A stretch of DNA of 64,000 nt from Thalassotalea euphylliae (GTDB taxonomy: Bacteria > Pseudomonadota > Gammaproteobacteria > Enterobacterales > Alteromonadaceae): NCBI RefSeq assembly GCF_003390375.1, contig NZ_QUOT01000001.1, forward strand, positions 806,001-870,000, given 5' to 3'. Position 1 is the stretch's first letter, and the number at the start of each line of letters is the position of its first letter. The translations under genes and the position numbers were made by a program. The notes beneath the pieces are model-generated. The model saw only the letters and a program-made list of their open reading frames with translations. It did not search any database and was not told the DNA's origin. Below, piece after piece: positions 8,801-18,195 of the stretch.

Positions 8801-9118
8801 CTATTGTTTTGGGCTTTGGCGGTTCGTTAAAAACTCTTTAAGCATTCGCCAGTCACCAATAAAGCTGTACCAAGGATAGGTAAAGGTTGCCGGACGATTC
8901 TTCTCAAAGAAAAAATGTCCGACCCAAGCAAAGGCATAGCCGGAAACAAGAGCTAGCAATACCAGCCACCAAGTTTGCTTAACAAAGGCTAATGCGAGTA
9001 ATGCAAGTGCTACTGCGCTGCCGATGTAATGTAAACCTCGGCAAATTTTATTTTGGTGTTGCGATAGGTAAAACGGGTAAAATTCTTCAAAGCTTTGATA
9101 TTTTTTGGGCGTTGCCAT
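8801..9118 (-). CDS. Mpo1-like (DUF962) membrane protein
   Basis: A 105-residue protein of the DUF962/Mpo1 family, whose yeast member is a 2-hydroxy fatty acid dioxygenase. Family features: an N-terminal FEEFYPFYLSQHQN, a His in GLHYIGS, two membrane helices (about 32-50 and 53-70), then VGHFFFEKNRPATFTYPWYSFIGD, with the His residues that bind iron in Mpo1. Enzymatic activity in bacteria is inferred only. It starts 2 bp after the upstream GNAT gene stops, so the two are a co-transcribed pair. Confidence 0.8.
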   Translation of the reverse strand: MATPKKYQSFEEFYPFYLSQHQNKICRGLHYIGSAVALALLALAFVKQTWWLVLLALVSGYAFAWVGHFFFEKNRPATFTYPWYSFIGDWRMLKEFLTNRQSPKQ

Positions 9119-9120
9119 GC

Positions 9121-9777
9121 TTAGCTCCCCGTTAGTGTATTTTCTCTGTGATGCACCATGAGCGCACCCTTTACTTTACCCACTTGCACTTCTTTAATCA
9201 GTTCGTAATCGACGTCTTTGAAAAACTCTCGATACTTATCATTAGTGGCGTATACGGCAACACCTTGGCTATCAGGGTGTTCTTCAAGCACAGTATTAAC
9301 CGCAGCCATTAAATAATGACCAAAACCGTGATGTTGATGCAAAGGGTGAATGGCAATAAAACTGAGCATATGGAATTTCGCTAAGGGCACTTGCGACATG
9401 ATCAGCTTTTCTTTTTCCATCATTTGTTTGGTTGAGAAGTACCCTGCGTTTAACAGCATTTTTAAGCGCCAATGCCAAAAGCGTTCAAAACCAACGCCAT
9501 CATCTGGACCATTTAAACAAGCAACGCCCACCATGGCCTCACCAAGATACAAGCCAACCATCGGTTGTTTAGCTTGCCAAAACGCGCCCAATTCTTCACG
9601 AATTGATGTGCGCAACCGTTGTTCATAATCTTCTTTGTCGCCATGGAAAATTTCTAAAAAGACAGGGTCATCGTGGTAGGCTTGATACAGTAAAGAAGCG
9701 GCAAGCTTAAGATCCTCTGCGGCTAAATAAGTTGCTCGAATATCAACATCTTGTGGTGCGGATACCGTTTGCGTCAT
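9121..9777 (-). CDS. GNAT-family N-acetyltransferase
   Basis: A protein of 218 residues with the Gcn5-related acetyltransferase fold. The acetyl-CoA loop region FIAIHPLHQHHGFGHYLM (about 146-163) fits the R/Q-x-x-G-x-G/A motif. Substrate unknown. Two in-frame ATGs are four codons apart. I chose the second (MTQTVSAP) because a strong Shine-Dalgarno GGGGGAG (9781-9787) lies at ideal distance from it and overlaps the first. Probably co-transcribed with the Mpo1-like gene. Confidence 0.8.
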   Translation of the reverse strand: MTQTVSAPQDVDIRATYLAAEDLKLAASLLYQAYHDDPVFLEIFHGDKEDYEQRLRTSIREELGAFWQAKQPMVGLYLGEAMVGVACLNGPDDGVGFERFWHWRLKMLLNAGYFSTKQMMEKEKLIMSQVPLAKFHMLSFIAIHPLHQHHGFGHYLMAAVNTVLEEHPDSQGVAVYATNDKYREFFKDVDYELIKEVQVGKVKGALMVHHRENTLTGS

Positions 9778-10083
9778 AGACTCCCCCATTTTTTAATTGC
9801 TTGATAGCGTGTGATTTGTGCTTTTATATTCATACCAATTGAAATAAGCATCTTTATCACGGCAATAGCGTACAAACCTGTTGTTAATTTATTGTAGTAG
9901 TACGTGCACTATTCGCTAATCGTTTTTATTTTTCTTGTTTGCAATACCACCATAGCAACAAGCGAAGAATTAGGTCAATAAACAATCAGCATTCGCCTTT
10001 GCTACTTTTCCTCTCACCCTTGTTAAGCTTCACTATAATTAAACGACAAAAACATAACCTCGTTAGCTTTGAAAGGCCTGCTT

Positions 10084-10314
10084 ATGGACACTTCCTTACA
10101 TTCAATGAACACGCTGTTTGCACAATTGGGACTTGCAAATTCACCCGCTGAAATCAATGCCTTTATCGCCAAACATAAAGGCATACCCAGTTCAGTTCGG
10201 CTGGCGCAGGCAAGTTTTTGGAGTAAAGCACAACAAGGTTTTATTGAGCAAGCAATTGCGGAAGACGCTGATTGGGCAGAAATTGTTGATAGCCTAGATT
10301 CACAGCTAAGGTAG
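10084..10314 (+). CDS. DUF2789 domain protein
   Basis: A 76-residue cytoplasmic protein matching DUF2789: begins MDTSLHSMNTLFAQLGL, contains FIAKHKGIP, ASFWSKAQ, and ends DADWAEIVDSLDSQLR. Function unknown; the family is common in marine gammaproteobacteria and pseudomonads. I chose the ATG at 10084 over one 15 bases upstream because AAAGG sits seven bases before it and the family starts with MDTS. Confidence 0.85.
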   Translation: MDTSLHSMNTLFAQLGLANSPAEINAFIAKHKGIPSSVRLAQASFWSKAQQGFIEQAIAEDADWAEIVDSLDSQLR

Positions 10315-10381
10315 CTTTAACTTCTGATATCAATTTAATTAACTGAAACACCAATTCAAAATAGCCGAAAAACATCAGCAC

Positions 10382-10412
10382 AAAAAAAGCGCTAACGTTA
10401 AGGTTAGCGCTT
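10382..10412. terminator. Bidirectional terminator
   Basis: AAGCGCTAAC (10387-10396) and GTTAGCGCTT (10403-10412) form a perfect 10-bp stem with a six-base loop. A seven-A run on the left gives a T-run for the leftward lipoprotein gene. It also lies downstream of the rightward DUF2789 gene. Confidence 0.8.
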
Positions 10413-10440
10413 CGGCTTTAAGGTTAGCTGGTTTGTCGTT

Positions 10441-10806
10441 TTAAAGTTGAGCGTAAGCCATTTCACCCCAACTAACTAACAAACCATCGCGGAAAATGAG
10501 TGGTGTACATTCGTCTTTAGTAGTGATGCCGTCTTTGTGTTTACGGTTAGTGCGGTAATAAAGTACTTGCACATTTTCACCGTCTTTTTGGTAAACCTCG
10601 TTAAAATCTGCAACACCTAAACGTGATTGCACATCAGCAAAAGATGCATTCAATTGTAAGCGTGCGATCTTTTTACGGTTTTCGTATTCTCGATCACCTA
10701 AATCATACCCGTAGTGACCATCGTCACCCCCCACTGAAACTACACAGCCACTCAATGCCATTGTTAGCGGTAATGCAGTTAATAATAAAACAAGTGACTT
10801 TTTCAT
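10441..10806 (-). CDS. DUF3192 lipoprotein
   Basis: A 121-residue lipoprotein: signal sequence with lipobox ALSGC (Cys21), then a DUF3192 domain. The domain has the stretch YENRKKIARLQLNASFADVQSRLG and the conserved end DGITTKDECTPLIF...GLLVSWG. The fold resembles small outer-membrane assembly factors of the SmpA/BamE type, in which a two-helix hairpin packs on a sheet; that is an inference. A second DUF3192 gene lies at 19178, with a membrane anchor instead of a lipobox. Confidence 0.85.
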   Translation of the reverse strand: MKKSLVLLLTALPLTMALSGCVVSVGGDDGHYGYDLGDREYENRKKIARLQLNASFADVQSRLGVADFNEVYQKDGENVQVLYYRTNRKHKDGITTKDECTPLIFRDGLLVSWGEMAYAQL

Positions 10807-10977
10807 CTTCTATAATTCCCTAAGTTTGATTATTATTGCTTACCACTCAGCAAGTCATGCACCAAGATTTCAAGCTATTGATTTTATTATATTTTCAATG
10901 AATGCATCAAAGCTTTGAAATTTAGCACTTGGTCATATTTGCTAATACTTGTTAATTTTTTCACACGAATAAGCATT

Positions 10978-11334
10978 ATGACGATTAAAGACGAAATTTT
11001 AGCCATTGCTAACCAGCTTGCCAACGATGGACAAAGCCCAACAGTCGCGAAAGTGAAAGCAAAGCTCAGCGAAGCCGCGCCATTACCCACGATTATTAAC
11101 ACCCTTAAAAGCTGGCAGCATCAGCCAGAGAAGACCAGTGTTGATAAGGCGAATAAGGGGTTAAATAGTGCTGATAAAAGTAGTGAAAATATCCAAACGG
11201 TAGAGTTATCTGAGGCACAATTGGCCCTGTTGCAAGATAAGCTACAAAGTCATATCGAGAAGGCGGTTGCAGCAGCGATTGAGCCACTGCAAGAAGAGCT
11301 TGCTGAAATAAAACAGCTACTTAAAGCTAAATAA
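10978..11334 (+). CDS. KfrA-N-like DNA-binding protein with coiled-coil tail
   Basis: A 118-residue protein whose first 45 residues match the KfrA N-terminal DNA-binding pattern (DEILAIANQLANDGQSPTVAKV followed by an I-x-x-L-K-x-W end). A Ser/Asn/Lys-rich linker follows, and the last 45 residues (AQLALLQDKLQSHIEKAV...) are an amphipathic helix typical of a coiled coil. KfrA proteins are plasmid-encoded autoregulators, but chromosomal short forms are frequent. I placed the start at MTIKDE; the 21-codon upstream extension is hydrophobic and unlike the family. Confidence 0.7.
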   Translation: MTIKDEILAIANQLANDGQSPTVAKVKAKLSEAAPLPTIINTLKSWQHQPEKTSVDKANKGLNSADKSSENIQTVELSEAQLALLQDKLQSHIEKAVAAAIEPLQEELAEIKQLLKAK

Positions 11335-11374
11335 CCTCTGGCCTAGGTTGCGTCACAAAAACAATATTTTGCAA

Positions 11375-11947
11375 TTAATCATAAATCATAGGCGTTAACT
11401 GGCTTAGAAACTCTGTTAAATTGTCTGCAAGCTTTTTATGTGGCGCTTTTCCTACCTGCTCGACCCAAACTTCACCCGTTTGGTTATCAAGCGATAAAAT
11501 AAAGTCGTCTTGATCGGTAAGTGCAAAAAATATGGTCACGTCTTGTTTAAGCTTACGCTTCATTAGCACATGGCCAATAATGTTCTCTTGCAAACGAGCA
11601 AAATCGGCTTCGCTCCAAGGAAATAATAAGGTCAAGTTGCCATCATCACAGCTTAGATCGAAACTTTCGCTATAAAGTGTCGTGAAATAAGTTTTGATAT
11701 CGGGGTGTAATGACAATTCAAGCGCCTGCTCAACATTATCAAAAGACAATGGGCTTTCTGTGCTTTCGGCACTTGTAGGCTGCCAAAAATTTGCATCAGC
11801 TGAGTATTCCCCTGCCAAACAAGGAGATGGCCATTCTTCGTCTTTTTCGATAACTGGCAAATGACCATGTTTGTCTTGAAATGCCGACACAAAACTTGAT
11901 GCTAAGGCGTGTAATTGTCTGCTTAATTCATTGTCTGGGCGTGTCAT
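11375..11947 (-). CDS. syd: SecY-interacting protein Syd
   Basis: A 190-residue peripheral inner-membrane protein that binds SecY and is proposed to check SecYEG integrity. Family traits seen: PSPCL near residue 43, FDNVEQALELSLHPDIKTYFTTLYSESF, LLFPWSEADFARLQENIIGH, and the Trp-containing GEVWVEQVG. Start set at the ATG giving MTRPDNE; an upstream TTG adds only three residues. It is divergent from queF, as in E. coli, where syd and queF also adjoin. Confidence 0.93.
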   Translation of the reverse strand: MTRPDNELSRQLHALASSFVSAFQDKHGHLPVIEKDEEWPSPCLAGEYSADANFWQPTSAESTESPLSFDNVEQALELSLHPDIKTYFTTLYSESFDLSCDDGNLTLLFPWSEADFARLQENIIGHVLMKRKLKQDVTIFFALTDQDDFILSLDNQTGEVWVEQVGKAPHKKLADNLTEFLSQLTPMIYD

Positions 11948-12013
11948 CTTGGTCAAAATCCTAGTAAAATAGCGCCATTAGTTCGTTAACATTTCAATTT
12001 TATTAAGCAGTTC

Positions 12014-12865
12014 ATGGCAAAGTATCAAAACAGTGGCCTATTAGAAGGTTTAACGTTAGGAAAAGCAACAGATTATAGCGACCAGTATGATCCAAGCTTG
12101 CTGCAAGGGGTGCCACGTAGTTTAAATCGCGACGATTTAGACATAGACCAAAGTAAATTACCGTTTTTTGGTGAAGATATCTGGTATGGCTACGAAGTTT
12201 CTTGGCTGAATGCTAAAGGTAAGCCAGTCGTTGCGGTTGCAGAATTCCACTTTCCTTGTTCAAGTGATAATTTAATCGAATCTAAGTCGTTCAAATTGTA
12301 CCTAAACAGCTTCAATCAAACGCGTTTTGGTAGCCAAGCGCAAGTGATTGAGCATATGACCAATGATTTATCGAAAGTGGCAGGTGCTCACGCAACCGTG
12401 CGTTTATTTCCTGTCGATAACTGCCCGCCTCTGGCAATCGCAGCGACAAAGGCCACTTGTATTGATGAGTTAGATATCGAGATTGATCAATACCAATATC
12501 AGCCAACACTGTTAGCTGACGCTGCAGGCAAGGGTAAAAAACAAGTAACCGAACAGCTGGTTAGCCATTTGTTAAAATCGAATTGTTTAATCACCAATCA
12601 GCCAGATTGGGCCAGTGTTTATATTAGCTATACGGGCAATGAAATTGATAAAGAAAAGCTACTGAAATATCTAATCTCATTTCGTGATCACAATGAGTTT
12701 CACGAACAATGTGTCGAACGTATCTATTGTGATATTCAGCAGTTTTGTAACCCTAAGTATTTAACGGTTTTTGCTCGCTATACTCGTCGAGGTGGATTAG
12801 ATATCAACCCTTATCGCAGTTCGCTGCCGTCAAACGCGCCTAGCTCACGCTCGCTAAGACAATAG
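12014..12865 (+). CDS. queF: NADPH-dependent preQ0 reductase QueF (long type)
   Basis: Reduces 7-cyano-7-deazaguanine (preQ0) to preQ1 in queuosine biosynthesis. Length 283 matches the two-domain E. coli type. The QueF motif ESKSFKLYLNSFNQTRF is at 89-105. The catalytic Cys191 (SNCLITNQPDW) and Asp198 are present, as is the substrate-binding HNEFHEQ (226-232). No preQ1 riboswitch was seen in the 66-bp gap to syd. Followed by a strong bidirectional terminator. Confidence 0.96.
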   Translation: MAKYQNSGLLEGLTLGKATDYSDQYDPSLLQGVPRSLNRDDLDIDQSKLPFFGEDIWYGYEVSWLNAKGKPVVAVAEFHFPCSSDNLIESKSFKLYLNSFNQTRFGSQAQVIEHMTNDLSKVAGAHATVRLFPVDNCPPLAIAATKATCIDELDIEIDQYQYQPTLLADAAGKGKKQVTEQLVSHLLKSNCLITNQPDWASVYISYTGNEIDKEKLLKYLISFRDHNEFHEQCVERIYCDIQQFCNPKYLTVFARYTRRGGLDINPYRSSLPSNAPSSRSLRQ

Positions 12866-12895
12866 CGTCCATTTAAATACAATTTAAATTGGTTT

Positions 12896-12922
12896 AAAAA
12901 AGCACCCTAGGGTGCTTTTTTT
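12896..12922. terminator. Bidirectional terminator between queF and the M61 protease
   Basis: A perfect palindrome AGCACCCTAGGGTGCT (12901-12916) is flanked by five A on the left and seven T on the right. It serves both convergent genes. Confidence 0.85.
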
Positions 12923-12956
12923 GTTTGTTCAACGTTTAATCCCAACTGAATTAACG

Positions 12957-14744
12957 CTATTTTTCAGGAAATGCTAAGCCTGTCCACGCTTGATAGAAGG
13001 CTTTTTGCGCTTCGCTCGCGTCAGCCATAGGTTGCACTTTTAGCTTACCTGCTGGTAGCTCACCAAGTTTAACTGTTTTAGTGACAAGCTGATCACGACG
13101 AAAGAAAGTAAACGTCACTTTTTGCTTTGGCTTAAAGTTGCTTAAGCGTTTAGTTAAGTCTTTATCTTTCATGCGCAAGCCATCAACCGCAACAATAATG
13201 TCATCGGTAGTTAATCCGGCACGCCATGCAGGGCTACCTTTTTCAACACTGGTAAGTTTCAAACCATTAGTATCGGCTTTAGTAGCAATACCTGACCACG
13301 CCTTAGTTTTATCCGTTTTACCATAGCTGATCTCTAAGCCGGCTTTGGCGAGCAGTTTGTCGAAGCTTGGCTTGGCATGGCCGTCGATATTTTCTGCCCA
13401 CCACGCTTGATAATCTTCGCCAGTTACTCGTTTTAGGATATTGCGAACGTCTTGGTCGTTAAAGGTTTTAGGAATACTAAACTCTTTGTATAAAATGTCG
13501 TGAACATTGCGGTAGCTCTGTGCTAACCCCGTTTTTTCTAGAATGTCGACGTCCAACATCCAAGACACTAAGAAACCTTCTGAGTAAATATTCACGCTAT
13601 GGTTTTTGTGGTAATCACCGCCTTCGCTGATCCACTTATCAAAACTCGCCTCAGCCACTGATTGACTGTCACGGCCCGGTTTTCTTAAATAGCTATTGAT
13701 GCGACGAGCAAGGTGATCCAGCCATTCTTTGCTAGTCATAATATCACCGCGCATCAGCAGTTGATTTTGCAAGTAGCTAGTCGAACCTTCAGATAACCAC
13801 AGTAAGTTAGAGTAGTTTTCACCTTGATAATCATATGGCACTAGCCCTTCTGGGCGATATTGCTTCACGTTCCACGTATGAACAAACTCATGTGCGGCAG
13901 TGCCTAAAAAGCTAAGGTAATCTTTGCGCTCAGCAAAGGTATAGCGATCACGCTGAATAATCGTTGAGTTAATATGCTCAGTGGCACCACGCGCACCGCT
14001 TGTGGCATGAACCATAAACACATAACGTTCGAATGGGAAGTCAGACCAAATGGTGTCACCCTGACTGACGATCTTTTCCAAATCCTCAACCATCTGATCA
14101 GCATCGTAGTTACCTTTACCCCAAATCACTAACTCGTAATCGCGACCATCAACATCAAATTTATAAAAGTCGTTAATGCCCGTTTCAATCGGCGAGTCGA
14201 TCAGCAAATCGTAATCTGCGGCAATAAACTGGTGTTTGTTACGACCTTTTTTCAAACCAGAGACACTGCGCCACTTTTTCGGTACTTTCAATTGAATCAC
14301 GTGTTTATCGTCACGGCTTTCATCGGTGTACATCACAACACCTGAGGCATCTAAAAACGCGTGGCTGTCGTCAACGTGACGTGTGCGGTAGCCCAGCTGA
14401 TTGGCATACACTTGGTAACTCACATCAACACCGTCGCTTAAGTCACCGGTAATACGCCAAGTATCTTTGTCGATTTTCTGCCAAATAAGGTTACTATCTT
14501 TTACGTTGAATTCACGAATACCGTTGGCAAGGTTTAAAATTTCATAACGCCCTGTACGCCATGTTGGCAGCTTTAGGTCAATTGACGCCTGTGTTGAAGC
14601 AGGTAACGCCATTTTAACCTTGGCATAGTGATGCTCAGCTTTTGATAAATCAATGTTGACCTTAACATCGGCCAATGCAGACTGAGAAAAGGCGCAGGTC
14701 AAAAATAAAGCAATTGGTGACAAACGCTTAGTAATTTTGTTCAT
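12957..14744 (-). CDS. M61-family metallopeptidase with PDZ domain
   Basis: An exported protease of 595 residues. A signal peptide ends at about SALA (residue 25). The catalytic gluzincin domain has HEFVH at about 285-289, the third zinc ligand Glu in LWLSEGSTSY (about 319), and GATEH upstream. A C-terminal PDZ domain (about 440-560) contains SPAWRAGLTTDDIIVAVDG. Relatives are glycyl aminopeptidases acting in the periplasm. ATG chosen over a TTG two codons upstream. It interrupts the syd/queF-ppnN-xni order known from E. coli. Confidence 0.92.
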   Translation of the reverse strand: MNKITKRLSPIALFLTCAFSQSALADVKVNIDLSKAEHHYAKVKMALPASTQASIDLKLPTWRTGRYEILNLANGIREFNVKDSNLIWQKIDKDTWRITGDLSDGVDVSYQVYANQLGYRTRHVDDSHAFLDASGVVMYTDESRDDKHVIQLKVPKKWRSVSGLKKGRNKHQFIAADYDLLIDSPIETGINDFYKFDVDGRDYELVIWGKGNYDADQMVEDLEKIVSQGDTIWSDFPFERYVFMVHATSGARGATEHINSTIIQRDRYTFAERKDYLSFLGTAAHEFVHTWNVKQYRPEGLVPYDYQGENYSNLLWLSEGSTSYLQNQLLMRGDIMTSKEWLDHLARRINSYLRKPGRDSQSVAEASFDKWISEGGDYHKNHSVNIYSEGFLVSWMLDVDILEKTGLAQSYRNVHDILYKEFSIPKTFNDQDVRNILKRVTGEDYQAWWAENIDGHAKPSFDKLLAKAGLEISYGKTDKTKAWSGIATKADTNGLKLTSVEKGSPAWRAGLTTDDIIVAVDGLRMKDKDLTKRLSNFKPKQKVTFTFFRRDQLVTKTVKLGELPAGKLKVQPMADASEAQKAFYQAWTGLAFPEK

Positions 14745-15083
14745 AATCAAACTATATTCTTAAAATAAGATGTTAAATAAATGTGTCGAATCATTCGATG
14801 GCGTAAGTTTACCTGCTTTGCCAATGATTACCATGTTAGTGCGCTTGAAAATTCGCGGCTTGGTCGAAAAATCTTAAATTTTTACAAAATCTCAGTGGGA
14901 CAAATAGTTTTATTAACCGTTCTTCTATACAGTGATATTATAAATTGAACTATTATAGTGAAAGTAACTGCTGTCGAAATTCATCAGGCTATAACGTAAT
15001 TTTCAAACTCATTTTCAGGTACGCGCAATTTTATTGCTAACCAACATATTGAAAGCCCATTTTATTCAGGAAATCATTTACCC
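14745..15083. other. Intergenic region between M61 protease and diguanylate cyclase
   Basis: This 339-bp divergent gap is AT-rich and must hold promoters for both flanking genes. I see no clear consensus promoter, hairpin or small ORF in it. Confidence 0.5.
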
Positions 15084-16709
15084 ATGAGTGAAACGTCTGT
15101 TTTTCAGAGTCAACTTCGCCAACTCAAAGCCAAGCTTGATGCCTCTATTCAAGCGCGTTCAACGCTAGAAGAAGACTTTAATAAACGTTCAACCTTGTTA
15201 ACCGACTTTTTGGTTAAGTTGTCGCGTTTGTGTAAAGGACAAGATCTTGAATTAGACAACCGTATGGCAAAGCTACGCGCCATGCTAAAAAAGAGTGCGC
15301 CGCTAGCTGACGTTGAAAAAGAGCTCGCGAACGTTTCTAAGCTGTTAAACAAACAAGCCAGTAAAAACGAGCTTAATATTCGCGACTTACACCAAAAGTT
15401 TCACGGCGCTGGTACGACACTGCAAAAAGCGAAAGGTCTGCCACCACAGTCAAGACGCAGTTTACGAAGCTTATTAACCGAAAACTCAGACACCAAAGAC
15501 ACGGTTATTCAATATGTCCCGCAGTTAAGCGAACTGCTCTCCATCTATGGCGAAGTACTGACGGCAAAAGACAGCATTCAAGTAAGCGGACAAGCGCATG
15601 CTGCAATGCAATCTAGTGCCGCGTCGCTGATAAATCAATCGAATGGTAACCAGACCGAGGCAGCTAAGAGTGCCAAGAGCTTTATTGAGCGCATTACCTC
15701 AATTCTAAGCAACATTAAGTTATCTGAGCAGCTGCAACAAAAGCTGAACCACTTAAAGGATGAGCTGGGAAATACACGGAATATCGATGATAGCTTGCTC
15801 AACAACATAGTTGCAGTACTAAATCTTGTTGCTGAAGATATGGAACAAGAGCGAAAAACGGCTAAAACCTTTTTATCAACACTCTCTGGTGCGTTATCCA
15901 AAGTGCAGCGCGCGGTTAAGTCTACTCTGTCAAACTCTCAAGGGCACCGCAGTGAACAAGAAAGCATTAATGAATCACTTAACAACCAATTAGGTGATAT
16001 CGCTGAGATGATCGAATCTGCGCCAAGCCTCACTGAAGCCAAAGCAGAACTGATGACAAAATTTGAAACCATCACACAAACAATTGAGCAAAAAAATAGC
16101 TTAGAGCTTGGCTATTTTGAACAGCTAGAGCAACAGCTTGTGGCCATGCGCACCAAAGTCAGTGAATTAGAAAAACAAAGCAAACACTTTGAACAACGCA
16201 TGCTAGAGCAACAACGCATTAGCCTGCAAGATGCGCTGACTAAGCTAAATAATCGCGCCGCTTTTGACGAGTACTTTGCTAAGCAAATGGTGCGTTTCAA
16301 TCACCAACAGTTTGAGCTAGCTGTCGCGGTTATCGATTTAGATGACTTTAAACAAATTAATGACACCTATGGCCACACTGCCGGTGATAAAACCTTGCAA
16401 GTCATTGCTGCTACCTTGACCAAAGCGCTAACCAAGAATGTCTTCATTGCCCGCTATGGCGGTGAAGAGTTTGTTTTAGTGTTTAACGAGTTAAATGAAA
16501 AGGAAGTAATGGCTGCGCTGGAAAACTTCCGTAAAACGATTGCTAAACTGCCATTTAAGTTCAGAAATAACAAAGTCAATATCACCACGTCAATTGGTAT
16601 TACTCACATTAAGCATGGTGACAACATTCACCTTGCCTTCGAACGCGCCGATGAGGCGTTATATCAAGCAAAACATCAAGGTAAAAACCGAATAATCTAC
16701 GCACAATAA
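15084..16709 (+). CDS. Cytoplasmic diguanylate cyclase with long coiled-coil sensor region
   Basis: A 541-residue protein with no signal peptide or membrane helix. Residues 1-370 are mostly predicted coiled coil (for example YFEQLEQQLVAMRTKVSELE), followed by a GGDEF domain with the active-site motif GGEEF (459-463) in RYGGEEF, so it should make cyclic di-GMP. The RxxD inhibitory site that normally lies five residues before GGEEF is absent (TKNV occupies it), so product inhibition is probably lost. Neighbour of ppnN in the same direction, with a separate Shine-Dalgarno; signal sensed unknown. Confidence 0.9.
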   Translation: MSETSVFQSQLRQLKAKLDASIQARSTLEEDFNKRSTLLTDFLVKLSRLCKGQDLELDNRMAKLRAMLKKSAPLADVEKELANVSKLLNKQASKNELNIRDLHQKFHGAGTTLQKAKGLPPQSRRSLRSLLTENSDTKDTVIQYVPQLSELLSIYGEVLTAKDSIQVSGQAHAAMQSSAASLINQSNGNQTEAAKSAKSFIERITSILSNIKLSEQLQQKLNHLKDELGNTRNIDDSLLNNIVAVLNLVAEDMEQERKTAKTFLSTLSGALSKVQRAVKSTLSNSQGHRSEQESINESLNNQLGDIAEMIESAPSLTEAKAELMTKFETITQTIEQKNSLELGYFEQLEQQLVAMRTKVSELEKQSKHFEQRMLEQQRISLQDALTKLNNRAAFDEYFAKQMVRFNHQQFELAVAVIDLDDFKQINDTYGHTAGDKTLQVIAATLTKALTKNVFIARYGGEEFVLVFNELNEKEVMAALENFRKTIAKLPFKFRNNKVNITTSIGITHIKHGDNIHLAFERADEALYQAKHQGKNRIIYAQ

Positions 16710-16800
16710 GTAAACAGGCGCTAGCTGCTATTGGCTTACCCCGATGGCATTAGTGGGATCGTCATTGCTTTTCAATGACTAATTGAATAAGGGGATCAGG

Positions 16801-18195
16801 ATGAAAACTTTAATTAACCCTGTTGGCAACATGAATTTATTGTCACAAATAGAGATTGATCAATTACAAGAATCTGCAGAAAGTAAGCTTTTTCAGCTTT
16901 ACCGTAATTGCTCACTAGCCGTATTAAATGTAGGTAGCCATACCGATGATGCAGAAGAAATTTATCAGCAATTTCTAGATTTTCACATCAATGTATTGCG
17001 CATCGAACGCGGTGTAAAATTAGAGCTCACCAACCCGCCACAAGATGCCTTTGTCGATAACAAAATTATCCGTGGTATTCGCGAGCACTTATCTGCCGTT
17101 TTGCGTGACATTTTATTTATCAATGATAAATACGACGGACTGTGCGATAACCTTAGCTGCGAAAGTGAAAAAACGACGCATATTGTTTTTGATATTTTGC
17201 GCAACGCCAATGCCATTTTACCCGAGTCTGTACCCGGTTTAATTACCTGCTGGGGCGGACACTCAATCAACACAACCGAATACAAATACACCAAAGAAGT
17301 TGGTTACCAACTTGGCCTACGGGGCTTTAATATTTGTACAGGTTGTGGCCCGGGCGCCATGAAAGGGCCAATGAAAGGCGCGACTATTGGCCATGCCAAA
17401 CAGCGCAATCTTACTGGCCGCTATTTAGGGCTAACCGAGCCGAGTATCATTGCTGCCGAGCCGCCAAACCCTATTGTAAATGAACTGATTATTATGCCGG
17501 ATATCGAAAAACGGTTAGAAGCGTTCGTTCGTTTATCACATGGTATTATTATCTTTCCTGGTGGCGCTGGTACGGCAGAGGAATTTCTTTATATTCTTGG
17601 CATTATGCTCAACGAGAAAAACAAAGAGCAACATTTGCCCATTATTTTAACGGGCCCGAAAGAGAGCGAAGCGTATTTCCAAGAAATCGATAAATTTGTC
17701 GTTGCCACGCTTGGCGAGCAAGTGCGTAAGCATTATCGAATTATTGTTGATGATGCGCCAAGTGTTGCCCGCGCGTTAAGCGAAGAAGTTGAGCAAGTGC
17801 TCGCCTATCGCAAAGCCAAAGGTGATGCCTTTCACTTCAATTGGTCATTAGAAATTGATCAGGAATTTCAACAACCATTTGAACCAACCCATGAGAACAT
17901 GGCAAACTTAACGGTAAAAACAGATATGGATACCGCAGCTTTAGCCGCCAACTTGCGCCGAATTTTCTCCGGTATTGTGGCTGGCAATGTCAAAGCCAAC
18001 GGTATTAAGGCCATTAGGGAACATGGCCCGTTTGTAATTTCTGGGGAAGAGAAAATTATGTCGTTAATGGATAAATTGCTAGATTCATTTGTAAAACAGC
18101 AGCGGATGAAACTGCCGGGTAGCGAATACATTCCTTGCTATCGCGTTGCACAAGGCACTGATGCCGCTTCAACCATTCAGGGTCAGCCTGCATGA
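16801..18195 (+). CDS. ppnN: Nucleotide 5'-monophosphate nucleosidase PpnN
   Basis: Cleaves purine and pyrimidine nucleoside monophosphates to base plus ribose 5-phosphate; E. coli PpnN is activated by (p)ppGpp. The 464 residues include the LOG-fold elements CWGGHSIN, CTGCGPGAMKGPMKGA and the signature FPGGAGTAEE, with flanking PpnN-specific N- and C-terminal domains (ends KLPGSEYIPCYRV). Start placed at the ATG giving MKTLINPVGNMN, preceded by AAGGGGATCAGG; a TTG six codons upstream is rejected. Its stop overlaps the xni start (ATGA). Confidence 0.96.
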   Translation: MKTLINPVGNMNLLSQIEIDQLQESAESKLFQLYRNCSLAVLNVGSHTDDAEEIYQQFLDFHINVLRIERGVKLELTNPPQDAFVDNKIIRGIREHLSAVLRDILFINDKYDGLCDNLSCESEKTTHIVFDILRNANAILPESVPGLITCWGGHSINTTEYKYTKEVGYQLGLRGFNICTGCGPGAMKGPMKGATIGHAKQRNLTGRYLGLTEPSIIAAEPPNPIVNELIIMPDIEKRLEAFVRLSHGIIIFPGGAGTAEEFLYILGIMLNEKNKEQHLPIILTGPKESEAYFQEIDKFVVATLGEQVRKHYRIIVDDAPSVARALSEEVEQVLAYRKAKGDAFHFNWSLEIDQEFQQPFEPTHENMANLTVKTDMDTAALAANLRRIFSGIVAGNVKANGIKAIREHGPFVISGEEKIMSLMDKLLDSFVKQQRMKLPGSEYIPCYRVAQGTDAASTIQGQPA

